Origin: CAYJFG01 sp051881695
Lineage (GTDB): Bacteria > Bacillota > Clostridia > Oscillospirales > Acutalibacteraceae
Reading direction: 5' to 3'
Assembly: GCA_051881695.1 (NCBI GenBank)
Contig: JBJEQJ010000040.1
Location: forward strand, 7,946 to 71,945
Length of the DNA: 64,000 bases
The notes below the pieces were generated by a model. It was not told where the DNA came from and searched no databases. It saw only the letters and a program-made list of their open reading frames with translations. Below, in pieces: positions 1-8,630 of the stretch. Both the position numbers and the translations under genes were made by a program. Position 1 is the stretch's first letter; every line of letters starts with the position of its first letter.

Positions 1-19
1 TCGGTAATTATATGTTATC

Positions 20-874
20 TTATTTTCGTGCGTTGTTTATGAACATTCCCAAAGCAAAAAACAGCAGAAAATTAAATATATTTACCGCCACAACAGTAGC
101 TCCTACAGGGGTTCCTGCAATAATTGAAATAAGCAGACCTAAAGCAGCACATATAACAGAAACTATTCCTGAGCATATAATTACAGATTTAAAGCTTTTG
201 AATATTCTCATTGCTGACATTGCCGGGAAAATAATCAGAGCCGAAATTAAAAGCGAGCCTACCAGATTCATTGCAAGAACAATTACAACGGCGGTAATAA
301 CGGCAATAAGCAGATTGTAAGCGGAGGCGTTTGTGCCGGTGGCAGCAGCAAAGCCGGGGTCAAAGGTTACAGAGAAAATTCTGTTATATAAAATGATGAA
401 TACAGCAATAATAATTACAGACATTGCAATGCATACCCATACGTCAAGGCCGGAAAGAGTTAAAATTGATGTTGAACCGAAAAGCGTGCTGCAAACGTCT
501 CCTGTAATATTTGTAGAAACAGGGAAAATATTTAAAAGCAGATAACCAAGTCCGAGTGCGCCTACAGAAAGCATGGCAATGGCGGCGTCACCTTTTATTT
601 TTTCGCTTTGACCGGTACGCAGCAGAATCACAGCGCATATAACCGTTACAGGCAGAATTATCAGCATATTGTTTGTAAGCTTCAGCACTGTTGCAATGGC
701 TAACGCTCCGAAAGCAACATGGGAAAGACCGTCCCCTATAAAAGAAAAGCGCTTTAACACAAGCGGAACGCCAAGCAATGCAGAGCAAAGCGCAATAAGT
801 ATTCCTACAATAAGCGCATACTGGACAAACGGGTATTGCAAAAAGAGAATTAGCTTATCTAATATTTCCGTCAC
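20..874 (-). CDS. znuB: Zinc/manganese ABC transporter permease (ZnuB-like)
   Basis: This 284-residue, strongly hydrophobic protein is the membrane channel of a metal importer of the ABC-3 family. It has about eight membrane segments, starting with a helix near residues 15-40, and a Gly-rich segment (GDGLSHVAFGALA) at about 47-59 that is typical of ZnuB/MntB permeases. The length matches the family. Its start overlaps the stop of the upstream ATPase gene by 4 bases (871-874), so the two are translationally coupled. The regulator and binding protein next door suggest zinc rather than manganese. That choice is an inference. Confidence 0.9.
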   Translation of the reverse strand: MTEILDKLILFLQYPFVQYALIVGILIALCSALLGVPLVLKRFSFIGDGLSHVAFGALAIATVLKLTNNMLIILPVTVICAVILLRTGQSEKIKGDAAIAMLSVGALGLGYLLLNIFPVSTNITGDVCSTLFGSTSILTLSGLDVWVCIAMSVIIIAVFIILYNRIFSVTFDPGFAAATGTNASAYNLLIAVITAVVIVLAMNLVGSLLISALIIFPAMSAMRIFKSFKSVIICSGIVSVICAALGLLISIIAGTPVGATVVAVNIFNFLLFFALGMFINNARK

Positions 875-1587
875 GTTAAGTCACCTCCGTTTATTGCCGA
901 ATATGAGCGTCCTGCCTCAGTATTGAAGTAATCGTTTTTCTTGCCGTAAAACAGGGGAGTGTGAGCAACGTGGAGTATGTGGCTTGCATATTTTGCGGCG
1001 GCGGTCATATCGTGCGTAACCATAATAACAGTTATGCCGTCATTTTTGTTAAGCTTTGCAATAATCTCGTAAAGCTCAGCTGTTATTTTGGGGTCAAGCC
1101 CGGCAACAGGCTCGTCAAGCAGGAGCATTTTTTTTGTTGCACAAAGCGCCCTTGCCAGGAGTACGCGCTGCTGCTGTCCGCCTGAAAGCTCTCTGTAACA
1201 GCGGTTTGCAAGCGGAAGTATTCCAAGCTGCTCCATTTTCTCCTTCGCTTTGTCCTTTTCTTTTTTAGAAAAGAACGGACGTCTGCGGCAGCCGTTTAAG
1301 CAGCCCGACAGAACTATCTCCTTTACACAGGCAGGGAAATCCCTTTGAACAGCCGTCTGCTGAGGCAAATATCCTATTTCATAGGCGTTTAAGCCGTCTG
1401 CGGTTATTATCTCTCCGCTTATCGGCTTATTAAGACCGAGTATTGCTTTTATGAGCGTGCTCTTGCCGGAGCCGTTTTCGCCGACAATACAAAGGTAATC
1501 TCCGCTGTTTACCGTAAAGCTTATATCATCGGCTATAACTTTTCCCTCATAGCCCAGTGCGGCGTTTTTACATATCAGCTGTGCCAC
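871..1587 (-). CDS. znuC: Zinc ABC transporter ATP-binding protein (ZnuC-like)
   Basis: This 238-residue ATPase energises the metal importer. Walker A (GENGSGKST) is at residues 36-44, the signature LSGGQ at 134-138 and Walker B (LLLDEP) at 155-160, followed by an H-loop (VTHD). This is the usual order and length for ZnuC/AdcC. It lies 26 bases downstream of the binding-protein gene and overlaps the permease start, so all three belong to one transcript that probably begins at the Zur gene. Confidence 0.92.
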   Translation of the reverse strand: MAQLICKNAALGYEGKVIADDISFTVNSGDYLCIVGENGSGKSTLIKAILGLNKPISGEIITADGLNAYEIGYLPQQTAVQRDFPACVKEIVLSGCLNGCRRRPFFSKKEKDKAKEKMEQLGILPLANRCYRELSGGQQQRVLLARALCATKKMLLLDEPVAGLDPKITAELYEIIAKLNKNDGITVIMVTHDMTAAAKYASHILHVAHTPLFYGKKNDYFNTEAGRSYSAINGGDLT

Positions 1588-1613
1588 TGTTCTGCCTCCC
1601 TTTACCTGCTGTT

Positions 1614-2597
1614 TTAGTTAAGCGCTTTTTTAAGTATATTTAAATTGCTTTTCATAATATCCAGATATGCCGATGCGACAGAAATATTTTCTTTAGTAAC
1701 CGACTGTATGGAATTCAGCTCTAAAATTTCGGCATTTTTGCTTTTGCTGTTTTTAATCACAGTTTTTGCAATGGATTTATCTGAATTTTCTATTACAAAA
1801 ACATAATCAAGAGAAAGCTCGTCAAGCTTATTTGCCAAAAATGCTACAGTTTCAAAGCTTGCTTCGGTTTCCGCCGAACATCCCGGAAATGCGGCGTAGT
1901 ATTTCAAGCCGTAATCATCTGTAAGGTATCTGAACGGGAAACGGTCAGCAAAAATCAACGTGTTGTTCTTAGCTTTTTTAACTGCGTATTCATATTCTTT
2001 ATCAAGCGCAGCAAGCTCTTTTTTGTAGCTTTCTGCATTTGCTTTGTAAGCGTCCTTATTTGCATTATCTTCCTGTGACAAAGCTTCGGCAATTTTATCT
2101 GTTATTATTTCTGCATTTTTCAAAGAAAGCCATATATGTTCATCGGCTTCGTCTTTTTCGGGTGTATCGTTCCCGTGATATTCCTCGCTTTCCATTCCCT
2201 CAATATGCTCTTCATTTTTTACTCTGTCGCCGAGAGCTTCCATCATATTGATTATCTGAATATCATTGCTTGTGCTGCCTGAAAGTATTTTGCCTGCCCA
2301 TTCATCGGAGGGTCCTCCAACATAGATAAATATGTCGGCAGACGCAATCTTCACCATATCGTCGGCAGTAGCCTGATAATTGTGCATATCCTCGCCGTTG
2401 TCTGTAAGAAGTGTAAATTCTATATTTTTTGCATTATCGCCGGCAACATTTACCGCCCAGTTATACTGTGGAAAAGCAGTGCATACAACGCTTATTTTAT
2501 TGTCGTTATTAACATCAGAGCTTGTTGTATTACAGCCGGAAAGCATAAAAAATATTGTCAAAATTGCAGCGGTCAGCGCCGCTATACCTTTTTTCAT
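1614..2597 (-). CDS. znuA: Zinc-binding lipoprotein of ABC importer (ZnuA-like)
   Basis: This 327-residue extracytoplasmic metal-binding lipoprotein belongs to the cluster A-I family. It has a signal peptide with a lipobox (LSGC) near residue 22, so it is anchored in the membrane by lipid. Likely metal ligands are the histidine in the EDMHNYQ segment (about residue 72), the histidine in DEHIWLS (about 153) and the acidic residues near the C-terminal lobe. Between the first two lies an acidic loop with several His and Glu residues, which in ZnuA proteins is thought to collect zinc. It is the second gene of the zur-znuACB operon. Confidence 0.9.
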   Translation of the reverse strand: MKKGIAALTAAILTIFFMLSGCNTTSSDVNNDNKISVVCTAFPQYNWAVNVAGDNAKNIEFTLLTDNGEDMHNYQATADDMVKIASADIFIYVGGPSDEWAGKILSGSTSNDIQIINMMEALGDRVKNEEHIEGMESEEYHGNDTPEKDEADEHIWLSLKNAEIITDKIAEALSQEDNANKDAYKANAESYKKELAALDKEYEYAVKKAKNNTLIFADRFPFRYLTDDYGLKYYAAFPGCSAETEASFETVAFLANKLDELSLDYVFVIENSDKSIAKTVIKNSKSKNAEILELNSIQSVTKENISVASAYLDIMKSNLNILKKALN

Positions 2598-2619
2598 ATA
2601 TCAGCTAATCCTTTCAAAT

Positions 2620-3066
2620 TTAATTTTCAGCCTTACATTTTCCTTTGCTGCATTCGTTACAGCCTGTACAGCTTGAGCATCTTCCGAATAAGACAGTCTG
2701 TTCCTTGTCAACCTCAAACATACTGTCAGTTAAAATCTGCCTTAGCATATTTTCAGACACAGCGTTATCCATATGAATGATTCTTCCGCAGCCGGTACAT
2801 TTTAAGTGCAGATGAGTGTGACAGCTTTCTCCGGCTACTATCTGGTATACAAAATGCCTTGAATTATCCTTAACAAATCTCTTTACCGTTCCCTCGCTTA
2901 CAAGCTTTTGAATTAAACGGTATACAGTGCTTTTGCCCGGAGCACAGCCGTAAACGCTGTCTTTATTCATTTCCTCAATAAGCTGTTCTATAGTATATTG
3001 TTTGTCGCTGTTTTTAATCAAAAAGTCAACAAGCATTTTTCTCTGCTCCGTTTGATATACAGCCAT
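2620..3066 (-). CDS. zur: Fur-family repressor, probably Zur
   Basis: This 148-residue Fur-family regulator has an N-terminal winged helix (about 1-75), the metal-sensing segment HTHLHLKC (H83, H85, H87, C90, then C93) and a second CxxC pair at C130/C133. Those four cysteines form the structural zinc site of Fur proteins. The tail is unusually Cys-rich (C136, C139, C144). The ATG at 3066 follows a strong GGAGG. Because it is the first gene of a zinc importer operon and has a palindrome just upstream, autoregulated zinc control is the likely job. Fur or PerR function cannot be excluded by sequence alone. Confidence 0.85.
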   Translation of the reverse strand: MAVYQTEQRKMLVDFLIKNSDKQYTIEQLIEEMNKDSVYGCAPGKSTVYRLIQKLVSEGTVKRFVKDNSRHFVYQIVAGESCHTHLHLKCTGCGRIIHMDNAVSENMLRQILTDSMFEVDKEQTVLFGRCSSCTGCNECSKGKCKAEN

Positions 3067-3087
3067 ATTATTAACCTCCCTTATGTC

Positions 3088-3110
3088 AATATGAGAGTTA
3101 CTCTCATATT
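3088..3110. promoter_or_regulatory. Palindromic operator upstream of zur operon
   Basis: Two 11-base arms (AATATGAGAGT and ACTCTCATATT) are exact inverted repeats around one T. The site lies 22 bases before the zur start codon on the minus strand. Size, position and AT-rich dyad shape match Fur-family boxes, and I infer it is the Zur operator. Confidence 0.75.
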
Positions 3111-3247
3111 ATATTGCTTTTACAGATGTTTGTCAATAATACAAGGAAATAACCAAAAAAAGGGCGGTGTTTAGTAAAATTCCGCCCACGTTCAATTTAT
3201 ATTAAAGCTCTGTTTCCTGTCTTGCAAAAAAACTACCTTCCCTCATC

Positions 3248-3276
3248 TTGACAAATCTTCAAGTTTGTTTTATTAT
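3248..3276 (+). promoter_or_regulatory. Sigma-A promoter of the RNA upstream of speA
   Basis: TTGACA (3248-3253), a 17-base spacer and TATTAT (3271-3276) form a near-consensus vegetative promoter. No start codon with a real gene follows for about 490 bases, so the direct product is an untranslated RNA or a very long leader. Confidence 0.75.
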
Positions 3277-3282
3277 TTATCG

Positions 3283-3738
3283 TGAAATAAGTAACTTGTT
3301 GCTTTGTTTTAGCGTGAAAAATAGAATTTCTGTTTTCATGCAAATATATGACCACTTACTTTTGTAAGTTAAGTAAGTGCTGATTAAATTTTTTGTACAT
3401 ATTGCGCCGAAAGCTTTTTGTCGGTTTGTTCAAAGCTTAATCAGCGGTTACTTAGGCCCATACGGACAGGCTGGTCGGCTGCCGCGGGTGGCATTGTGGC
3501 CACATTATTGATTGGGATTACCCAAAATTTTATAAGTTGATTACTTTATCATCAGTGCGTAAGAGCACGTCACTTGTAAACGGTCAATAAGAGTAGTAAC
3601 AGTATATTTGCTATATAGACTCTGAAAACGGAAATTTAATTTAAATCTCTTTATTTAACTTGGCGTAAAATGTAAAATGACGCAATATTTCCGTGTGAAT
3701 TGTAAGCAGGTGATGCGAAAAGCTCATCTGCTTTTTTT
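3283..3738 (+). ncRNA. Large structured RNA of unknown class (about 450 nt)
   Basis: Nothing coding is visible between zur and speA. Instead there is a consensus promoter, a dense series of stems and an intrinsic terminator. Stems visible by eye include CACTTACTT/AAGTAAGTG near 3352-3378, GCTGATTAA/TTAATCAGC enclosing about 3378-3445, a GC-rich block at 3455-3525, AGTGC/GCAC(GT)CACT near 3555-3575, and ACGGAAAT/ATTTCCGT enclosing 3630-3695. I do not recognise the Rfam class. It lacks the RNase P, tmRNA and SRP signatures I know. It could be a stand-alone RNA or an attenuated leader of the polyamine operon. Confidence 0.55.
3705..3738 (+). terminator. Intrinsic terminator before speA
   Basis: A 9-bp stem (AGCAGGTGA with TCATCTGCT, one G-T pair) is followed by seven Ts. 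It ends 32 bases before the speA start codon, so polyamine operon transcription must read through it or start after it. Confidence 0.8.
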
Positions 3739-3769
3739 ACTGCCTTACGATAAAAAGGAATGAATACCT

Positions 3770-5218
3770 ATGAATATAGAAAAACAAAAAAGAGCGCCTA
3801 TATACGAAGCCTTGCAGAAATTCAGAAGACAACGTGTAGTTCCGTTCGATGTTCCGGGGCATAAGCGTGGAAGAGGAAATACCGAGCTTGTTGAATTGCT
3901 TGGCGAAAAATGCGTAGGGCTTGACGTTAATTCAATGAAGCCGCTTGACAATCTGTGTCATCCGGTATCTGTTATTTTAGAGGCGGAGCAGCTTGCTGCA
4001 GACGCTTTCGGCGCAGACCATGCGTTCTTTATGGTTGGCGGAACAACCTCCGCCGTGCAAAGTATGGTTTGGTCTGTGTGCAAATCGGGAGATAAAATAA
4101 TCCTGCCGAGAAACGTGCACAAAAGCGTAATAAACGCTCTTGTTCTGTGCGGTGCTGTTCCTGTTTATGTAAATCCCGAGGTAAACGATAAAATCGGAAT
4201 TGCATTGGGCGTGCAGGTTTCGCAGCTTGAAATAGCAATTAAAGAAAACCCCGACGCCGTAGCTGTTTTGGTTAACAATCCTACCTATTACGGAATTTGC
4301 TCCGATTTAAAGGCTATAGTAAAAACGGCGCACGAGAATAATATGAAGGTTCTTGTAGACGAGGCACACGGAACACATTTTTATTTCGGAAGTGATTTGC
4401 CGGTTTCTGCAATGGAGGCAGGTGCCGATTTAGCGGCGGTATCTATGCACAAGTCGGGCGGAAGTCTTACACAAAGCTCCTTTCTTCTCACAAACAAGGG
4501 TGTTAACTCCGGCTATGTAAGACAGATTATTAACTTAACCCAGACAACAAGTGCGTCTTATCTTCTTTTGTCAAGCCTTGATATTTCACGCCGTAATCTA
4601 GCGTTAAGGGGAGAGGACTCCTTTAAAAAGGTAATGAGAATGGCGGAATACGCAAGAAACGAAATAAATGAAATCGGCGGCTATTATGCCTACGGAAAAG
4701 AGCTGTGCAACGGAAATAGCGTTTATGCCTACGACGTTACCAAGCTGTCTGTTTACACCCGTGATATAGGGCTTGCCGGTATAGAGGTTTACGATTTACT
4801 GCGTGACGAATATGATATACAGATTGAATTCGGAGATATAGGCAATATTCTGGCGTATATTTCAATCGGCGACAGAATACAGGATATTGAGCGGCTTGTA
4901 GGTGCGCTTGCAGACATAAAAAGGCTTTATTCAAAGGACAACAGCGCTCTTTTAAGTATGGAGTATATTGCGCCGGTTATAGCGGCAACACCCAGAGAAG
5001 CCTTTTATGCCGAAAAGGAATCCTTGCCCATTGAAAAAACAGCAGGACGCATATGCAGCGAATTTGTAATGTGCTATCCGCCCGGAATACCTATTCTGGC
5101 TCCGGGCGAGATGATAACAAAGGAAATAATAGAGTATATAAATTATGCAAAGGAAAAGGGCTGCTCAATGCAGGGTACAGAGGACCCGGAGATTATGCAC
5201 TTAAACGTGCTGAAGTAA
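3770..5218 (+). CDS. speA: Arginine (Orn/Lys/Arg family) decarboxylase
   Basis: This 482-residue PLP enzyme has the aspartate-aminotransferase fold of group III decarboxylases. It is the short form without the N-terminal receiver-like wing domain, as in Bacillus SpeA. The PLP lysine is K228 in SMHKSG, and DEAHG at 197-201 contacts the cofactor. Substrates of this family are arginine, lysine or ornithine. The downstream agmatine deiminase and N-carbamoylputrescine amidase argue for arginine to agmatine. It is the first gene of a six-gene polyamine operon and is preceded by a terminator and a long structured RNA. Confidence 0.88.
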   Translation: MNIEKQKRAPIYEALQKFRRQRVVPFDVPGHKRGRGNTELVELLGEKCVGLDVNSMKPLDNLCHPVSVILEAEQLAADAFGADHAFFMVGGTTSAVQSMVWSVCKSGDKIILPRNVHKSVINALVLCGAVPVYVNPEVNDKIGIALGVQVSQLEIAIKENPDAVAVLVNNPTYYGICSDLKAIVKTAHENNMKVLVDEAHGTHFYFGSDLPVSAMEAGADLAAVSMHKSGGSLTQSSFLLTNKGVNSGYVRQIINLTQTTSASYLLLSSLDISRRNLALRGEDSFKKVMRMAEYARNEINEIGGYYAYGKELCNGNSVYAYDVTKLSVYTRDIGLAGIEVYDLLRDEYDIQIEFGDIGNILAYISIGDRIQDIERLVGALADIKRLYSKDNSALLSMEYIAPVIAATPREAFYAEKESLPIEKTAGRICSEFVMCYPPGIPILAPGEMITKEIIEYINYAKEKGCSMQGTEDPEIMHLNVLK

Positions 5219-5281
5219 ATCCGCCGTTCTACTTGTGCTTACTCGCCTTTTAACAAGGCAGTATAAAGACAGCAGTAAAAA

Positions 5282-5325
5282 TTCCCCTTGCCAAAGGGGT
5301 GATGACGAAGCCGTCAGTGGGATTT
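5282..5325 (+). repeat. Dispersed intergenic repeat element, copy 1
   Basis: A CCCCTTGCCAAAGGGG-type stem is followed by GATGACGAAGCCGTCAG and a GGGATT end. The same layout recurs at 26271-26320, so this is a small dispersed palindromic element lying between speA and speE. Its role is unknown. As RNA it would form two adjacent hairpins. Confidence 0.65.
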
Positions 5326-5345
5326 TTTGAAAGGAATGAATATAA

Positions 5346-6200
5346 ATGGAATTTTGGTTTTCGGAAAGGCATACAGACAATGTTGAGCTTTCAATCAGAG
5401 CAGAAAAACAGCTTTTCAGCGGAAAAAGCGATTTTCAGCGCATAGATGTTTTTGATTCCGTAGAATTCGGACGTTTTTTAACCTCCGACGGCAATGTCAT
5501 TTTCTCGGAAAAGGACGAATTTACTTATGATGAGATGATTGTCCACGTTCCTATGGCGGTGCATCCCGATGTTAAAAAGGTGCTTGTAATAGGCGGCGGC
5601 GACGGCGGTGTTGCCAGAGAGCTTTCGTACTATGACGAAATTGAGGTAATAGACGTTGTGGAGCCTGACGAAATGTTTGTTGAGGTTTGCAGGGAGTTTT
5701 TCCCCGACAATGCAAAGGGACTTCTAGATAAAAGAGTCAACATTTATTATCAGGACGGGCTGCGCTTTCTGCGTACCTGCCACGGTGAATACGACCTTAT
5801 AATAAACGATGCAACAGACCCGTTCGGTCATACCGAGGGACTTTTTACAAAGGAATTTTACGGCAGCTGCTATAAAGCGCTGAAGGATGACGGTATAATG
5901 GTTTATCAGCACGGAAGTCCGTTCTATGACGAGGATGAGGCTGCTTGCCGTGCTATGCATAAGCGTGTGTGCCGTTCTTTTCCGATAAGCCGAGTGTATC
6001 AGGCGCATATACCAACCTGTGCCGCCGGATATTGGCTTTTCGGCTTTGCTTCAAAAAAATATCATCCAATAAAAAACCTTGATGCAAAAAGGTGGAATAA
6101 AAGAAATATAAAAACGTGGTACTATACGACAAATCTGCATACAGGCGCATTTATGCTGCCAAAATATGTAGAGGATTTGCTGACAGAAGCGGAGAATTAA
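5346..6200 (+). CDS. speE: Spermidine-synthase-like aminopropyltransferase
   Basis: This 284-residue class I methyltransferase-fold protein belongs to the spermidine synthase family. The nucleotide-binding motif VIGGGDGGVARE is at about 79-90 and the catalytic-type segment DATDPFG at about 157-163. Typical SpeE has DSTDP followed by GPA, whereas here the next residues are GHT. The usual PTYPSG motif is replaced by PTCAAG. No speD (S-adenosylmethionine decarboxylase) is in the window, and the next two genes form the alternative carboxyspermidine route. Its true aminopropyl donor and acceptor are therefore uncertain. Confidence 0.8.
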   Translation: MEFWFSERHTDNVELSIRAEKQLFSGKSDFQRIDVFDSVEFGRFLTSDGNVIFSEKDEFTYDEMIVHVPMAVHPDVKKVLVIGGGDGGVARELSYYDEIEVIDVVEPDEMFVEVCREFFPDNAKGLLDKRVNIYYQDGLRFLRTCHGEYDLIINDATDPFGHTEGLFTKEFYGSCYKALKDDGIMVYQHGSPFYDEDEAACRAMHKRVCRSFPISRVYQAHIPTCAAGYWLFGFASKKYHPIKNLDAKRWNKRNIKTWYYTTNLHTGAFMLPKYVEDLLTEAEN

Positions 6201-6222
6201 CTTAAGAGAGGAATGTGTTAAT

Positions 6223-7482
6223 ATGAGCAGACTTTTAATTATCGGCTGCGGCGGTGTTGCAAGCGTAGCAATTCATAAATGCTGTCAGAACAGCGAGGTG
6301 TTCGGCGAAATCTGTATTGCAAGCAGAACTAAATCAAAATGCGACGCTTTAAAGGAGAAGCTGCAGAGTAAAACAAAGACCGTTATTACAACGGCACAGG
6401 TAAATGCCGACAGCAGACAGGAGCTTGTAAAGCTCATTAATGAGTATAAGCCGCAGGCTGTATTAAACCTTGCTTTGCCTTATCAGGATTTAACAATAAT
6501 GGACGCCTGCCTTGAAACAAAGGTTGATTATATCGACACCGCAAATTACGAGCCGGAGGACACAACCGATCCCAAGTGGCGTGAAATATACGAAAAACGC
6601 TGCAAGGAGCTTGGCTTTACCGCATATTTTGATTATTCGTGGCAGTGGGCGTATAGGGAACGCTTTGAAAAGGCGGGAATAACCGCACTTCTCGGCAGCG
6701 GCTTTGACCCCGGCGTTACAAGTGTTTTTTCGGCATATGCCTTAAAGCATTATTTTGACGAAATACATTATATAGATATACTCGACTGTAACGGCGGCGA
6801 CCACGGCTATCCCTTTGCTACAAACTTTAACCCGGAAATAAATTTAAGAGAAGTGTCTGCAAACGGCTCTTACTGGGAAAACGGCAAATGGGTGGAAACA
6901 AAGCCGATGGAAATAAAGAGGGTATATAATTTTGACGGAGTTGGCGAAAAGGATATGTATCTTTTGCATCACGAGGAAATAGAGTCGCTCGCAAAAAATA
7001 TTCCCGGTGTAAAGAGAATACGCTTCTTTATGACCTTCGGACAAAGCTACTTAACGCATATGAACTGTCTTGAAAACGTTGGTATGCTATCTACCGAGCC
7101 TGTTATGTTTGAAGGCAGACAGATTGTTCCGATTCAGTTTTTAAAGGCATTACTGCCTGACCCTGCAACGCTTGGCCCCAGAACAAAGGGAAAAACGAAT
7201 ATTGGCTGTATATTTACCGGAATAAAGGACGGTAAAGAAAAAACCATATATATTTACAATATGTGTGACCACGAAAGCTGTTATAAAGAAGTTGGCTCGC
7301 AGGCGGTATCCTACACGACAGGCGTTCCCGCTATGATTGGTGCGTCGCTTGTTTTAAGCGGAAAATGGAAAAAGCCGGGCGTGTTCAATGTAGAGGAGTT
7401 CGACCCCGACCCGTTTATGGAGGCTTTAAATATTTACGGCTTGCCGTGGGTTGTTGATGAAAACCCGGTAAAGGTTGACTAA
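6223..7482 (+). CDS. Carboxy(nor)spermidine dehydrogenase, saccharopine dehydrogenase family
   Basis: This 419-residue enzyme has an N-terminal Rossmann fold whose dinucleotide motif GCGGVAS sits at residues 8-14. In this family (CASDH) the enzyme reductively condenses aspartate semialdehyde with a diamine, giving carboxynorspermidine or, with putrescine, carboxyspermidine. The decarboxylase for that product is encoded 24 bases downstream, which is the key evidence against lysine metabolism. It is part of the polyamine operon. Confidence 0.87.
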   Translation: MSRLLIIGCGGVASVAIHKCCQNSEVFGEICIASRTKSKCDALKEKLQSKTKTVITTAQVNADSRQELVKLINEYKPQAVLNLALPYQDLTIMDACLETKVDYIDTANYEPEDTTDPKWREIYEKRCKELGFTAYFDYSWQWAYRERFEKAGITALLGSGFDPGVTSVFSAYALKHYFDEIHYIDILDCNGGDHGYPFATNFNPEINLREVSANGSYWENGKWVETKPMEIKRVYNFDGVGEKDMYLLHHEEIESLAKNIPGVKRIRFFMTFGQSYLTHMNCLENVGMLSTEPVMFEGRQIVPIQFLKALLPDPATLGPRTKGKTNIGCIFTGIKDGKEKTIYIYNMCDHESCYKEVGSQAVSYTTGVPAMIGASLVLSGKWKKPGVFNVEEFDPDPFMEALNIYGLPWVVDENPVKVD

Positions 7483-7505
7483 AAAGATAAGGAACGGTAA
7501 GTAAA

Positions 7506-8630
7506 ATGCATTTTTCTAAGCTGCCAACACCGTGTTATGTAATAGATGAAAAGAAAATAATAAAAAATGCAGAAATTTTAAAGAGCGTGCAAAGCAAAAC
7601 CGGCTGTAAAATTCTGCTTGCACAAAAGGCTTTTTCGGCTTTTTGTATGTATCCGCTTTTAAGCAAATATTTAAGCGGCACAACGGCAAGCGGACTTTAT
7701 GAGGCAAGGCTGGGTTACGAGCATTTCGGCGGCGAAACACACGTTTTTTCTCCTGCATACAAGGAAGAGGATTTTAAAGAGCTTGTAAAAATATGCGGAC
7801 ATATTGTCTTTAACTCCTTTTCCCAGCTCGAAAAATACAGAAGTATTTGGGAAAAAACCAACGCAAGCGTAGGACTGCGCTTAAATCCGGAATATTCAAC
7901 TCAGGACCATGCAATATACGACCCCTGTGCGCCCGGCTCACGCCTTGGTATTACAAAGAAGAATTTTCGTCCCGACTTGCTTAAAGGAGTAGAGGGCTTC
8001 CATTTTCATACTCTTTGCGAGCAAAATTCCGACGCTTTAGTCAGCACCTTTAAAGCGCTTGAAGAAAAGTTCGGAGAATTTTTCTATGAGGCAAAGTGGT
8101 TGAATTTCGGCGGAGGACATCATATAACAAGGGATGATTATGATATAAAAGCTCTGGAAGAGCTTATAGTGTATGCCAAAAATAAATACGACGTTGAAAT
8201 ATACCTTGAGCCCGGAGAAGCTGTGGCGCTAAATGCAGGATATCTTGTTACAGAGGTTATGGATATTGTTGAAAACGGTATGGCTGTGCTTATCCTGGAC
8301 GCATCAGCCGCCTGTCATATGCCCGATGTACTTGAAATGCCGTACAGACCGCCGCTTATGCTCAGCGGACAGCCGAACGAGAAGAAATATAATTACAGAT
8401 TATCCTCCTGCACTTGCCTTGCAGGTGATATTATAGGCGATTACAGCTTTGATAAAGAAATAAAAATCGGCGACAGACTTGTGTTTGAGGATATGGCTAT
8501 ATATTCAATGGTAAAGAACAATACATTTAACGGTATGCCGCTGCCCGATATTGCAATTATGCATAGCGAAGATGACTGCGAAATTATCAAAAGCTTTTCT
8601 TATAAGGATTTTAAGGAGAGATTGTCTTAA
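7506..8630 (+). CDS. nspC: Carboxynorspermidine/carboxyspermidine decarboxylase
   Basis: This 374-residue PLP enzyme has the alanine-racemase fold (fold type III). The PLP lysine is K41 in LAQKAFSA. Other family features are the phosphate-binding GGGHH segment near 200, the EPGEA motif near 238-242 and a late Cys/Asp active-site region in the DDCE-type tail. It decarboxylates carboxy(nor)spermidine to (nor)spermidine. Its stop overlaps the start of the agmatine deiminase gene (8630), so the two are translationally coupled. Confidence 0.9.
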   Translation: MHFSKLPTPCYVIDEKKIIKNAEILKSVQSKTGCKILLAQKAFSAFCMYPLLSKYLSGTTASGLYEARLGYEHFGGETHVFSPAYKEEDFKELVKICGHIVFNSFSQLEKYRSIWEKTNASVGLRLNPEYSTQDHAIYDPCAPGSRLGITKKNFRPDLLKGVEGFHFHTLCEQNSDALVSTFKALEEKFGEFFYEAKWLNFGGGHHITRDDYDIKALEELIVYAKNKYDVEIYLEPGEAVALNAGYLVTEVMDIVENGMAVLILDASAACHMPDVLEMPYRPPLMLSGQPNEKKYNYRLSSCTCLAGDIIGDYSFDKEIKIGDRLVFEDMAIYSMVKNNTFNGMPLPDIAIMHSEDDCEIIKSFSYKDFKERLS

